Of a DNA stretch of 64,000 bases, positions 1-8,176 are shown one piece after another. Made by a program: the position numbers and the translations under genes. Position 1 is the stretch's first letter. Each line of letters opens with the position of its first letter. The notes under the pieces are model-generated. The model saw nothing but the letters and a program-made list of their open reading frames with translations. It was not told where the DNA came from and made no database searches. Origin of the DNA: Fructobacillus tropaeoli (GTDB lineage Bacteria; Bacillota; Bacilli; Lactobacillales; Lactobacillaceae); the NCBI RefSeq assembly GCF_001047135.2, contig NZ_DF968078.1, forward strand, positions 303,009-367,008, written 5' to 3'.

Positions 1-192
1 TGGTGAGAACCACCGTAAGTCATAGTGGTTGTCATCTTTTTTGACAGCAAAAGCTGTTTCAGAAAGCTTATTTTCCATTGCAATATTTTGCATCATTTCA
101 TCACTTGGGAAATGATCAACGAAGAGGACTGCCGCCGGATTACCCTTAAAAATCTCACTTGCAAACGCGTCGACAACATAACTTTTTACCAT
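1..192 (-). CDS. PhzF family isomerase/epimerase, N-terminal part (cut by window edge)
   Basis: The 64 visible residues run MVKSYVVDAF, then GNPAAV, then SETAFAV and end in DLRWFSP, the characteristic start of PhzF/YddE-like proteins, which fold as two diaminopimelate-epimerase-like halves. An in-frame ATG at 240 exists, but the ATG at 192 has GGAAAGGAAG five bases upstream and gives the normal family N-terminus. The conserved acidic residue of the family (Glu in SETAF) is present. Substrate is unknown for most members. The rest of the gene lies outside the window. Confidence 0.85.
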   Translation of the reverse strand, partial: MVKSYVVDAFASEIFKGNPAAVLFVDHFPSDEMMQNIAMENKLSETAFAVKKDDNHYDLRWFSP

Positions 193-345
193 GGTTGCTT
201 CCTTTCCAAACACAATTCGAATTTCTTTAATTTGCACCATTCTACCACGGCCAAACTGATTTAACAGACATCACCTCAGCTTTCCTGACATCAATTAATT
301 GTGTGTTCGAACTCCTGACATCCAAGCCTTTCTGTCACTTAACCT

Positions 346-385
346 AAAAAGTGGACCGCATATTTGATATGCGGTCCACCTTTAT
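346..385 (-). terminator. Bidirectional rho-independent terminator
   Basis: A perfect 13-bp inverted repeat (GTGGACCGCATAT, 3-base loop) is followed by TTTTT on the minus strand and a T-rich stretch on the plus strand. It ends the minus-strand XRE regulator transcript and insulates the PhzF gene. Confidence 0.85.
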
Positions 386-425
386 TTTGAAAATCATTTT
401 ACCTAAAAACAGATATCCATATCTC

Positions 426-836
426 TTATTTTTTGCTTACAAACCAGCCAATCATCCCAATTAGGGCAAATAAAATCCAATAATAGCGTGCCAAAAACTC
501 CCAACCATTATTAATCGGTCGATATTGCCACTCGCGCCAGCGGTGATTTTCGTGCCAGTCTTTGTCAGCCTCATCTTCCTCAAAAAACTTTTTGGCACGG
601 TCTTTCACTACACCAGTTAACGTTGATGATTGTTGCTGGCCAAATAGAACCTCTTCAACCGGAACCTGAAAGTAATCAGCAACTGATTGAATCTTAGCCA
701 AATCAGGTGTGACCTCGCCAGTTTCCCACTTTGAAATTGTTTGTCTGGTGACATACAATTCGTTTGCTAAGCTTTCTTGAGATAAATTATGTTCTTTTCT
801 TAAAGATAGTAAGTTCTCGTTAAAGGTAAATTCCAT
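426..836 (-). CDS. XRE-family regulator with C-terminal membrane anchor
   Basis: 136 residues. Residues about 6-60 form a Cro/cI-type helix-turn-helix (LSQESLANELYVTRQTISKWE is the recognition region, followed by PDLAKIQSVADYFQV). A charged middle region (KKFFEEDEADKDW) leads to one predicted membrane helix near residues 117-133 and a short basic tail. The ATG at 836 is preferred over ATGs at 860 and 854 because AGAGAGG lies just upstream of it. Such membrane-tethered XRE regulators are common in lactobacilli. Its target is unknown, and the neighbouring ABC exporter operon is only a positional candidate. Confidence 0.85.
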   Translation of the reverse strand: MEFTFNENLLSLRKEHNLSQESLANELYVTRQTISKWETGEVTPDLAKIQSVADYFQVPVEEVLFGQQQSSTLTGVVKDRAKKFFEEDEADKDWHENHRWREWQYRPINNGWEFLARYYWILFALIGMIGWFVSKK

Positions 837-1012
837 TGCGCCTCTCTCTTTCATTTCCATTAACTTCAGTATACTAATTTACCAAGAAAGCACTAGCAAA
901 AGCGATTAGGATTTGCGCAATTTTAACGGGCATTTCGTCAATTACCAAGCGCAACCCTTCATATGAAAGGCTTTTGCCGTTAATTGAGCACAAAAGGTTC
1001 TCCATGTTCATC

Positions 1013-1045
1013 AAAAAAACGCCGCCCCTCAGGGCAGCGTTTTTC
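1013..1045 (-). terminator. Terminator after ABC exporter operon (repeat copy 1)
   Basis: ACGCTGCCCT / AGGGGCGGCGT hairpin followed by TTTTTTT on the minus strand. The block 1013-1053 is repeated with one mismatch at 2606-2646, on the other side of the ABC operon. Confidence 0.85.
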
Positions 1046-1087
1046 TGTCAAACGAGTAAGAACGTTGTGATCAACTTTGATTAATTT

Positions 1088-1750
1088 TTATGATGCAATT
1101 TCTTTCAAAACATTCTGTAGATCGTCTCCATGATGCATCATAAAGTCTGTCATTGTGCCATCAAAGTCAACTTTTTGATGGGCAATATGCGTTATGTGCG
1201 TTCGATCCGGAATTAACTCTTCAAATTGATGAGTTGTTAATAAAATCGTTTTCCCAGTTGCTAATTCTGAATAAAATAATTTCATTAATTGAGATACGTG
1301 ATAGGGGTCTAAATTAGCGAATGGTTCATCAAACAAATAGAGTTTTCGTGGTACCTGTAACGAAGCCCAAATGATAATAAATCGCCGTTCGCCTCCCGAC
1401 AAATTGCCAAATCGTGCTTCCATATTTTTAGAAATGATTTCAGGTAAATTCAAATGATTTACCAGGTCAACGCCAGCCATTTCTCCAAATAATTTTAACG
1501 TTGTTAAAACAGTCACTTCATCAATAAAGCTTGCACCTTGAGTTTGATAGATAATATCTTTTGCATCCGGAAAGCCAATAAATTCCGCCGGTCGATTTCT
1601 ATCCAAATTAGATATTTTGTCCAGAATAACTGTTTTGCCAACGCCATTATTACCTATTAATAAATTTAACCGATTCGAATCAACTACAAAGGATCCCTGC
1701 CTAATTAATAATCGTTCACCCGCATAAATATCACATTTTTCTACTTTCAT
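1088..1750 (-). CDS. ABC transporter ATP-binding protein
   Basis: 220 residues from the ATG at 1750, which has AAGGGGGAG upstream. The longer reading frame adds MCEVKGEI and lacks a ribosome site. Walker A is GNNGVGKT (33-40), the signature is LSGGERR, Walker B is LYLFDEP and the H-loop is TTHQ. The 220-residue size fits a CcmA/ABC-2 type exporter ATPase. It begins 10 bases after the permease gene and shares its transcript. The substrate cannot be told. The operon is AT-rich compared with msrB next to it, suggesting acquisition. Confidence 0.9.
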   Translation of the reverse strand: MKVEKCDIYAGERLLIRQGSFVVDSNRLNLLIGNNGVGKTVILDKISNLDRNRPAEFIGFPDAKDIIYQTQGASFIDEVTVLTTLKLFGEMAGVDLVNHLNLPEIISKNMEARFGNLSGGERRFIIIWASLQVPRKLYLFDEPFANLDPYHVSQLMKLFYSELATGKTILLTTHQFEELIPDRTHITHIAHQKVDFDGTMTDFMMHHGDDLQNVLKEIAS

Positions 1751-1760
1751 TATCTCCCCC

Positions 1761-2507
1761 TTAACCTCGCACATGAATTGAGGATACTGGAACTTTTTTA
1801 ACCAAAATCAGACCCACAATAGCGATAACAATTATTGGTAACAAAACAGGCATCACAGTAGCCATGGATACATTGCCTTGATGATAAATTAGACTACCAA
1901 CATCAATTGTTAGTGTGTACATACTAACCATGTTTAATAAGATATGAAGGAGAAAATTGTTGGTCTGCAGGCCTGATAAAGCCAAACCAACAATAATATA
2001 AGTTGTTAAAATCATTGGAATACTAGAAAGCTTCATCCGACTAATTAAAATAATTGTTGAAGCTAAAGAAACAATGATATCCATTACGACAGCAGTGGTC
2101 AGTAAAATCAGAATAACCAAACTATTAATTGAATGAGTGATTCCTTGATAAATAGCCACAATAGCTAAAACTTGCAAGAGGTTAGAAAATAAATTGACTA
2201 CAAAATTAGCAGCAAAAATATATAATTTATTACCAACAATTGAAGTAAAAGTTTTTAAGAAATTTCGCTCTCTACTGATGAGCGTATTCATTACCCAACC
2301 ATTAAGTACTCCGGTAACAACCATATAACCGACAAACGGTAATAAATCAGATAACTGATTTGCCGAACTAATTTGTCGATGGCTGTTCGACATAGTGTTT
2401 ACTAATAAATACGCCAGTGGCATAAAAAATGAATAAACTAAGTCCATCTTGTTATCAAGCGCAACTTTAATTTGAAAGAAAATCAAAGCCTTTATTTTCT
2501 TTATCAT
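1761..2507 (-). CDS. ABC-2 type permease, six-helix
   Basis: 248 hydrophobic residues with about six membrane helices (for example around YSFFMPLAYLLVNTM, FVVNLFSNLLQVLAIVAIY and the C-terminal VLLPIIVIAIVGLILV). The start at 2507 is chosen because GGGAG sits seven bases upstream. The longer frame adds a non-conserved run of isoleucines. It is followed by the ATPase, so the pair forms an exporter of unknown cargo, possibly a small peptide or drug. No substrate-binding protein is present. Confidence 0.8.
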   Translation of the reverse strand: MIKKIKALIFFQIKVALDNKMDLVYSFFMPLAYLLVNTMSNSHRQISSANQLSDLLPFVGYMVVTGVLNGWVMNTLISRERNFLKTFTSIVGNKLYIFAANFVVNLFSNLLQVLAIVAIYQGITHSINSLVILILLTTAVVMDIIVSLASTIILISRMKLSSIPMILTTYIIVGLALSGLQTNNFLLHILLNMVSMYTLTIDVGSLIYHQGNVSMATVMPVLLPIIVIAIVGLILVKKVPVSSIHVRG

Positions 2508-2554
2508 CCCTTTTCTCCCAATAATTATAATGATAATCATCTAATATTAATATC

Positions 2555-2572
2555 ATTATATTATCATATAAT
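2555..2572 (-). promoter_or_regulatory. AT-rich dyad overlapping the likely -10 of the ABC operon
   Basis: ATTATAT-TATC-ATATAAT is a perfect 7-bp inverted repeat. On the minus strand it contains TATAAT 48 bases before the permease start. It could be an operator for a repressor, but AT-rich dyads also arise by chance. Confidence 0.4.
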
Positions 2573-2605
2573 ATTTGAAAGGGAAATTATTAATATTCAT
2601 TCTAA

Positions 2606-2638
2606 AAAAAAACGCCGCCCCTAAGGGCAGCGTTTTTC
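2606..2638 (-). terminator. Terminator after msrB (repeat copy 2)
   Basis: Same hairpin as the terminator at 1013, differing in one loop base (CTAA instead of CTCA). Followed by nine T on the minus strand. It terminates msrA-msrB. Confidence 0.88.
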
Positions 2639-2650
2639 TGTCAAACTGAT

Positions 2651-3088
2651 TTAATTAAACAGGTAAGAATACTTACCATAGCCTTCTTTTTCCAAGTCTT
2701 CCTTGGGAACAAAGCGCAAGGCTGCGGAGTTGATGCAGTAACGCAATCCGCCTTGTTCAGCTGGTCCGTCATTAAAGACGTGGCCAAGGTGTGAGTCGGC
2801 TTCCCCTGAGCGAACTTCCGTCCTCGTCATGCCCAAGGAATTATCAGTTGATTCTTTCAAATCAACATCATCAATTCCCTTGGTAAAGGATGGCCAACCA
2901 CAACCAGAATCATACTTGTCAGTTGATGAAAAAAGCGGTTCACCGGAAACGACATCAACAAAGATGCCGTCGTTCCACCATTGGTCATACTTACCAGTAA
3001 AAGCACGTTCAGTAGCCGCATTTTGCGTCACATCGTACTGTTCAGGTGTTAAGCGTTGCTTTAATTCTTCTTGATCATACTTTGCCAT
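2651..3088 (-). CDS. msrB: Peptide-methionine (R)-S-oxide reductase
   Basis: 145 residues. Reduces the R-epimer of methionine sulfoxide in oxidised proteins, using thioredoxin. Family motifs seen are GCGWPSF, the [10 protein letters not shown] motif and the catalytic [11 protein letters not shown] cysteine. The zinc-binding CxxC pairs of many MsrB proteins are absent. The ATG at 3088 is used: it starts two bases after the msrA stop codon, with GGGGGGA inside the end of msrA as ribosome site. Co-transcribed with msrA, so both epimers are repaired together. The thioredoxin reductase gene lies elsewhere in this window (42493). Confidence 0.95.
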   Translation of the reverse strand: MAKYDQEELKQRLTPEQYDVTQNAATERAFTGKYDQWWNDGIFVDVVSGEPLFSSTDKYDSGCGWPSFTKGIDDVDLKESTDNSLGMTRTEVRSGEADSHLGHVFNDGPAEQGGLRYCINSAALRFVPKEDLEKEGYGKYSYLFN

Positions 3089-3090
3089 GA

Positions 3091-3612
3091 CTACTTGTCC
3101 CCCCAATACTTTGCTTGATAATCGTGTCGAGGGGCCATCATTGCTGCTTCACGCAATGGGTCCTTCTTATAGAAGTCTTGGTGGTATTCCTCGGCCTCAT
3201 AAAATGGCTTGGCATCCTCGATTGACGTCAAGATTGGCTTGTCGAATCGACCTGATTCGTTCAATTCCTTCTTTGACTCCTCGGCAATTTGGCGCTGCTC
3301 AGGTGAGTTAACAAAAATTACTGGGCGGTATGAATCACCACGATCAGCAAATTGTCCAGTTGCATCGGTTGGGTCAGCTACTTGCCAATAAAGTTCAACC
3401 AAATCCTTGTAAGAGAACTTGTCAGGGTCAAACCAAATCTTTACTGCTTCGGTATGTCCGGTAGTATGGGAGCAAACTTCCTCGTAGGTTGGGTTTGCCA
3501 CGTGGCCACCGGTGTAGCCGGAACGAACCTTTTCGATTCCTGGCAACGAGTCAAATGGCTCGACCATGCACCAAAAACATCCTCCAGCAAAAATTGCTGT
3601 ATCTTGTGACAT
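3091..3612 (-). CDS. msrA: Peptide-methionine (S)-S-oxide reductase
   Basis: 173 residues. Catalytic motif GGCFWC near residue 11, followed by the family's GYTGGHV and [12 protein letters not shown]. Repairs S-epimer methionine sulfoxide. The start is supported by AGGAGG eight bases upstream. A promoter lies at 3634-3661. First gene of an msrA-msrB operon. Confidence 0.95.
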   Translation of the reverse strand: MSQDTAIFAGGCFWCMVEPFDSLPGIEKVRSGYTGGHVANPTYEEVCSHTTGHTEAVKIWFDPDKFSYKDLVELYWQVADPTDATGQFADRGDSYRPVIFVNSPEQRQIAEESKKELNESGRFDKPILTSIEDAKPFYEAEEYHQDFYKKDPLREAAMMAPRHDYQAKYWGDK

Positions 3613-3633
3613 TGCAATTACCTCCTACATAAC

Positions 3634-3661
3634 ATTGTAAACAGTAACGAAAAATAGTCAA
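3634..3661 (-). promoter_or_regulatory. msrA-msrB promoter
   Basis: Minus strand TTGACT, 16-base spacer, TACAAT, about 20 bases before the msrA ribosome site. Confidence 0.7.
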
Positions 3662-3685
3662 TGGTATAGTTGTATTTTTATAAGT

Positions 3686-4270
3686 TTAAAGCCGGTCTTC
3701 AATCCATTGCCAAACTTCATCTTTTCCTGATTTAGTAACGGAAGAGAAAAATTGGAAATCAGAATTTTCAGCATCAAAATCAACTGCCTTTTTGATAATT
3801 GATTCAGATTGGTTTAATTTTCCGCGGGCAATCTTATCAGACTTAGTTGCGACCAAGAGGACCGGAATATTGTAATATGCCAGCCAATTGTACATCATGA
3901 TGTCCTCTTCGCTTGGCTTATGGCGCGCATCAACCAAAGAAATCACACCACGAAGCTGCTTCCGACAACTAATGTAGGTCTCAATCATCTGACCAAAGGC
4001 TTCACGCTTCTTTTTGGAAACCTTCGCATAACCATAACCAGGAACATCAACGAAGTAGAGCTTTCCCTCCACATCATAAAAGTTCAATGTTTGAGTTTTT
4101 CCAGGCTGACCGGAAGTCCGGGCAAAATTTTTACGATTAATCAGGGTATTCGTCAATGATGACTTGCCAACATTTGACCGACCGACCAAGGCAAATTCCG
4201 CCCGACCGTCCGTAGGATATTGGCTTGGTGAGACCGCTGACATCACCATTTCAACGTTATGAACGTCCAT
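3686..4270 (-). CDS. ysxC: Ribosome biogenesis GTPase YsxC/EngB
   Basis: 194 residues. TRAFAC GTPase that acts in assembly of the large ribosomal subunit. Motifs seen: G1 GRSNVGKS (30-37), G3 [11 protein letters not shown]4 TKSD, plus the typical [14 protein letters not shown] switch region. It starts two bases after the clpX stop with AAGGAC as ribosome site, the usual clpX-ysxC operon of Firmicutes. Confidence 0.95.
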   Translation of the reverse strand: MDVHNVEMVMSAVSPSQYPTDGRAEFALVGRSNVGKSSLTNTLINRKNFARTSGQPGKTQTLNFYDVEGKLYFVDVPGYGYAKVSKKKREAFGQMIETYISCRKQLRGVISLVDARHKPSEEDIMMYNWLAYYNIPVLLVATKSDKIARGKLNQSESIIKKAVDFDAENSDFQFFSSVTKSGKDEVWQWIEDRL

Positions 4271-4272
4271 AC

Positions 4273-5526
4273 TTAGTCCTTTTTATCTTTCTTCAAAACC
4301 AGCTCGGGTTCCTTACCAGACGTTACAGACGCCTTAGTGATTACAACCTTTTCAACATCATCACGACTTGGGATATCAAACATCGTATCCTTCATGACGT
4401 TTTCAATGATTGAGCGCAAACCACGGGCACCAGTGCCTCGTTCAATAGCCAAATCAGCCATAGCAGACAAGGCAGCAGGCTGGAATTCCAACTCAACGCC
4501 ATCCAAGCCAAGCAATGCCTGGTACTGCTTAACCAAGGCGTTCTTTGGTTGCGTCAAAATGTGGGTCAAATCCTCCACGGTTAACTCATCCAAAACCGTG
4601 ATAATTGGCAAACGCCCAATAAATTCTGGAATCAAACCAAACTTCGTCAAATCTTCCGGTTCAACATTCTTCAAAACATTTGGCTTATCCAAGGCCTTGG
4701 CCTGGTCTGATGTGCTTGAACCAAAACCGATTACTCGACTTCCCAAACGTTCCTTAATCAACGTATCGAGGCCAGCAAAGGCACCACCAACGATAAAGAG
4801 GATGTTGGTGGTATCAACTTGGATTAACTCCTGTTGTGGGTGCTTACGACCACCTTGTGGTGGCACGGAAGCAATCGTTCCTTCCAACATCTTCAGCAAA
4901 GCCTGTTGGACTCCTTCACCCGAAACATCACGGGTAATCGAAACGTTTTCTGATTTTTTAGCAATCTTGTCAATTTCATCGACATAGATAATACCACGTT
5001 GAGCAGATTCCACATCAAAATCAGCGGCCTGCAAAAGCTTGAGCAAGATGTTTTCAACGTCTTCACCGACATAGCCAGCTTCTGTCAACGTTGTTGCATC
5101 CGCAATGGCGAATGGAACTTGCAAAATCTTTGCTAATGATTGGGCCAAGTAAGTCTTTCCTGATCCAGTTGGCCCTAGCAAAGCGATGTTTGACTTTTGC
5201 AATTCAACATCCGTCGTCTTCAAAGCATTTTCATTCACGCGCTTGTAGTGGTTATAGACCGCCACCGCCAAGGTCTTCTTGGCATCTTCTTGGCCAATCA
5301 CGTAATCGTTCAGATTCTCAACGATTTCCTTTGGCGTTGGCAAAGTCAACTGCTCAGACTGCTGGTCAACTCGCATCTCTTCTTGGATGATTTGATCAGC
5401 CAATGCGATACACTCGTTACAAATATATAATCCATCAGGACCAGCGACTAGCTTCTTGACTTCATCAGCATCCTTACCACAAAAAGAGCAGTGGACTGGA
5501 GTGGTTTCATTCGGTGTTTGGACCAT
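4273..5526 (-). CDS. clpX: ATP-dependent Clp protease ATP-binding subunit ClpX
   Basis: 417 residues. Unfolds substrates and feeds them to ClpP. The N-terminal zinc finger has Cys13, Cys16, Cys36 and Cys39. The AAA+ core contains Walker A GPTGSGKT, Walker [10 protein letters not shown] and the RKHPQQ and IGRLP regions of ClpX. The ATG at 5526 is chosen because GAGGGGG lies just upstream. The extension to 5565 ([13 protein letters not shown]) precedes the zinc finger and is not expected. Followed by ysxC. Confidence 0.95.
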   Translation of the reverse strand: MVQTPNETTPVHCSFCGKDADEVKKLVAGPDGLYICNECIALADQIIQEEMRVDQQSEQLTLPTPKEIVENLNDYVIGQEDAKKTLAVAVYNHYKRVNENALKTTDVELQKSNIALLGPTGSGKTYLAQSLAKILQVPFAIADATTLTEAGYVGEDVENILLKLLQAADFDVESAQRGIIYVDEIDKIAKKSENVSITRDVSGEGVQQALLKMLEGTIASVPPQGGRKHPQQELIQVDTTNILFIVGGAFAGLDTLIKERLGSRVIGFGSSTSDQAKALDKPNVLKNVEPEDLTKFGLIPEFIGRLPIITVLDELTVEDLTHILTQPKNALVKQYQALLGLDGVELEFQPAALSAMADLAIERGTGARGLRSIIENVMKDTMFDIPSRDDVEKVVITKASVTSGKEPELVLKKDKKD

Positions 5527-5620
5527 AATATCCCCCTCTATATCGTCTTTCTCCGGCATTAGCACTCGCCTGCCGGCTTGTTCAACAAGAACAGCTGCCT
5601 AAATCAGTAGGCTATGTAAG

Positions 5621-5645
5621 AAAAAAAGCCCGACCGGGCTTTTTC
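5621..5645 (-). terminator. Terminator after tig
   Basis: AGCCCGGTCGGGCT hairpin followed by seven T on the minus strand, six bases after the trigger factor stop. It separates tig from clpX. Confidence 0.88.
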
Positions 5646-5651
5646 ACTGGC

Positions 5652-6944
5652 TTACTTCGCCTTGGCAGATGAAACAATCTTGTCAACGACTGCCTTCATA
5701 GCAATGTCGTGCTTCAACAAATCATCTGACAATGATTGCTTAACTTGTTCTTCTGAAATATTGTATTGATCAGCCAATGACTTAACTTCGGCAGCAACTT
5801 CATCAGCGCTTGGATCAATCTTTTCGGCCTTAACAATCGCTTCCAAAACCAAGTTTGTCTTAACGCGGTTGTCAGCACCTTCTTCAAATTGCTTGTGGAA
5901 TGATTCCTGAGTTTGACCAGAAATCTGGAAGAACATTTCTGGTGAAATGCCTTGTTGTTGCAATTGAGCCAAGTATTGTTGCATTTGACGATCAACGTCT
6001 TCGTGGATCATCTCTTCTGGCAAGTTGCCACCAACAACTTCAGCATTGTCAACTGCGGCTTGCACAGCAGCATCTTCGAAAGCATCCTTAGCTGCTTCGT
6101 CACGTGCTTCTTGCAAGTTCTTCTTTGTCTTTTCCTTCAATTCAGCCAAAGTTTCAACGTCTTCATCAACGTCCTTGGCAAATTCATCATCCAAATCAGG
6201 CAATGACTTACGCTTGATTTCGTGAAGCTTTACTTCAAACAAAGCTTCCTTACCAGCCAAGTCCTTAGCTTGATATTCTTCAGGGAAAGTAACCTTAACG
6301 TCAACATCGTCACCGGCTACATGACCAACCAATTGGTCTTCAAATCCTGGGATAAATGAGCCTGAGCCCAATTCCAAAGAATAATCCTTAGCTTGTCCAC
6401 CATCGAAGTGGTCGCCGTCAACAGAACCATCAAAGTCAATGACAACCGTGTCGCCATTTTCAGCCTTTGTGCCGTCTTCTTGCAAAACCAATTCAGCTTG
6501 GTTTTCTTGTTGGCGCTTGATTTCAGCATCAACTTCTTCGTCTGATACAGTGGCGTCTTGCTTTTCAACAGACAAACCAGTGTAATCACCCAACTTGATT
6601 TCAGGGGCAACGGCTACTTCGGCCTTCATTTGCCAGTCAGCACCCTTGTCCATTGAAACTGGAACGATGTCAGGGCGACCAACAACTGTGATGCCTTGTT
6701 CAGCAACAGCTGCGTCATAAGCGGCTGGCAAAACGATATCCATGACGTCTTGGTACAATGCTTCTTCACCAAACTTTTGCATGAACAATGACATTGGTAC
6801 CTTACCCTTACGGAAACCTGGTACGGCAATTTGGTTCTTGTTCTTGTCAAATGCTGGCTTCAAGGCCTTTTGTACATCAGCTTGAGCAATTGAAAATTCT
6901 AGTGTACCGCGGTTTGCGTCCGCAGCAGCTGTCCATTTAGACAT
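5652..6944 (-). CDS. tig: Trigger factor (ribosome-associated chaperone, PPIase)
   Basis: 430 residues, the normal length. The N-terminal ribosome-binding domain carries the GFRKGKVP signature (about 44-51). The central FKBP-type domain begins near ENGDTVVIDFDGSVDG, and a long helical C-terminal arm follows. It cradles nascent chains at the exit tunnel. Ribosome site GGAGG precedes the ATG, and a clear promoter is at 6975-7003. Confidence 0.97.
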   Translation of the reverse strand: MSKWTAAADANRGTLEFSIAQADVQKALKPAFDKNKNQIAVPGFRKGKVPMSLFMQKFGEEALYQDVMDIVLPAAYDAAVAEQGITVVGRPDIVPVSMDKGADWQMKAEVAVAPEIKLGDYTGLSVEKQDATVSDEEVDAEIKRQQENQAELVLQEDGTKAENGDTVVIDFDGSVDGDHFDGGQAKDYSLELGSGSFIPGFEDQLVGHVAGDDVDVKVTFPEEYQAKDLAGKEALFEVKLHEIKRKSLPDLDDEFAKDVDEDVETLAELKEKTKKNLQEARDEAAKDAFEDAAVQAAVDNAEVVGGNLPEEMIHEDVDRQMQQYLAQLQQQGISPEMFFQISGQTQESFHKQFEEGADNRVKTNLVLEAIVKAEKIDPSADEVAAEVKSLADQYNISEEQVKQSLSDDLLKHDIAMKAVVDKIVSSAKAK

Positions 6945-6974
6945 GTTAAATCCTCCAAAAATAAGTTCTATATA

Positions 6975-7003
6975 ATTTTAGACCAAATGACTGATTTTAT
7001 CAA
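6975..7003 (-). promoter_or_regulatory. tig promoter
   Basis: Minus strand TTGATA, 17-base spacer, TAAAAT. Confidence 0.7.
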
Positions 7004-7009
7004 GGCCAG

Positions 7010-7170
7010 CGACCAATATGCTCATGGCGATTAGCAAGTAATAGCAATGATTGATTGCCCTTCAACCAACTTTTGCTCAAAAACTAGACCAAAAAGACTA
7101 TCCATCCATATTTTTTCATCCCCGTTGAACTAGCAAGCACCTACCCTCTGGCAGATTCTTCTAAATTGTT
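7010..7170. other. Intergenic region without a recognisable gene
   Basis: Between the tig promoter and the terminator at 7175 I see no open frame with a ribosome site, repeat or strong hairpin. Confidence 0.5.
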
Positions 7171-7174
7171 TCAC

Positions 7175-7219
7175 ATAAAAACCGCTATGTCCCTCTCACA
7201 AAGTCTAGCATAGCGGTCC
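7175..7219 (-). terminator. Terminator after the 232-residue unknown gene
   Basis: ACCGCTATG / CATAGCGGT stem with an 18-base loop, followed by TTTT on the minus strand. Confidence 0.7.
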
Positions 7220-7266
7220 TTTCCCATTCTTTACACCTTTCTAACTAGCCATTGATCTTCTGGCCA

Positions 7267-7965
7267 TCATAATTCGACAAATTCACCTTCATCGTCCACA
7301 CCCGCATCGTCAAATACGTTCAAATCAAAGACACGATTGAATTCTTCCATGTTGTCTGGATAATCGTTGCTACCCTCGATGGTCAAGACCTCCAATCCGT
7401 GATTGAAATAAATGCGCACACTCCACTGAGTCGCATCCATGACACTTTCATCCACGTACTTTCTCTCCCAGCTACCAACTCGAAGATCTTTCAAGGCCCG
7501 GAAGAAATCAGTCTTAGCCATCAATCGCTCACTTTTAAAGTTTAAATCATCCGTTTCTTCCGTCCCCATTTTGACAAAATAACTAGAAGCGATGAGGTCA
7601 TCCCCAACTACAGTAAAGGTATTATTCTGCTGTCCCCACATGTAGTCACCAGTTATAACCTCCATCTTGTCGATCGTCTCAATTTTATGATTAAAGCCGG
7701 CTTCACGCAGGTCAGTTTCCATTAGAGGATAGGATCCGCCATGAGAAATCAGTTCCGCCTTTTTCTCAATCAATTGTTCATAAACCTGGTCTGATTCCAT
7801 TATTTGCCCGTCAGTCCGTAATAGCTCCTCTGGTGCAAAGCCCACAAGACTCCGGCGTGATTGGCGCATTTTTTGCCAGTAATCTTGAATTTCTTCAATT
7901 TCACCGACCAGGTCATCGTTTTCATGGCGATGGTTATATTCATGAAAAAAGTCTTCTATTCTCAT
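7267..7965 (-). CDS. Protein of unknown function, acidic
   Basis: 232 residues, soluble and acidic with no signal peptide or membrane segment. I do not recognise the family. The N-terminus is rich in His/Glu/Asp (FFHEYNHRHENDD) and predicted helical. The C-terminal half looks like a mixed alpha/beta domain and ends in an acidic tail (DDAGVDDEGEFVEL). Ribosome site AGGGGAG lies nine bases before ATG. It stands alone between tig and pepV with its own terminator. Confidence 0.75.
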   Translation of the reverse strand: MRIEDFFHEYNHRHENDDLVGEIEEIQDYWQKMRQSRRSLVGFAPEELLRTDGQIMESDQVYEQLIEKKAELISHGGSYPLMETDLREAGFNHKIETIDKMEVITGDYMWGQQNNTFTVVGDDLIASSYFVKMGTEETDDLNFKSERLMAKTDFFRALKDLRVGSWERKYVDESVMDATQWSVRIYFNHGLEVLTIEGSNDYPDNMEEFNRVFDLNVFDDAGVDDEGEFVEL

Positions 7966-8087
7966 CTCTCTAACTCCCCTAACTCTCGCTAACTCGAATT
8001 AGGTTCATTATATGAGAATCAAAAAACGACTCTTTTATTTTTTACATGCAAAGCGGTTACATTTTAAAGACAATTATTATTGGCCAA

Positions 8088-8117
8088 AATAAAAAGCCAG
8101 ACAAAAGTCTGACTTTG
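8088..8117 (-). terminator. Terminator after pepV
   Basis: AGTCAGAC-TTTT-GTCTGGCT hairpin followed by TTTTATTTT on the minus strand. A second weak hairpin (CTAAAACATCTTTTAG) lies between it and the pepV stop. Confidence 0.8.
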
Positions 8118-8176
8118 ATGAGTGCACTCCCTAAAAGATGTTTTAGCTTTCAGAGTGTGCATCGCTTTACTGATTT

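Noticed and set aside
4337..4987. 216-codon plus-strand frame inside clpX
   Set aside because: Shadow of the conserved clpX gene on the other strand.
5559..5567. TTAGCACTC, half of a CIRCE element near clpX
   Set aside because: The matching GAGTGCTAA half is not found nine bases away, and the site lies in the clpX leader by chance.
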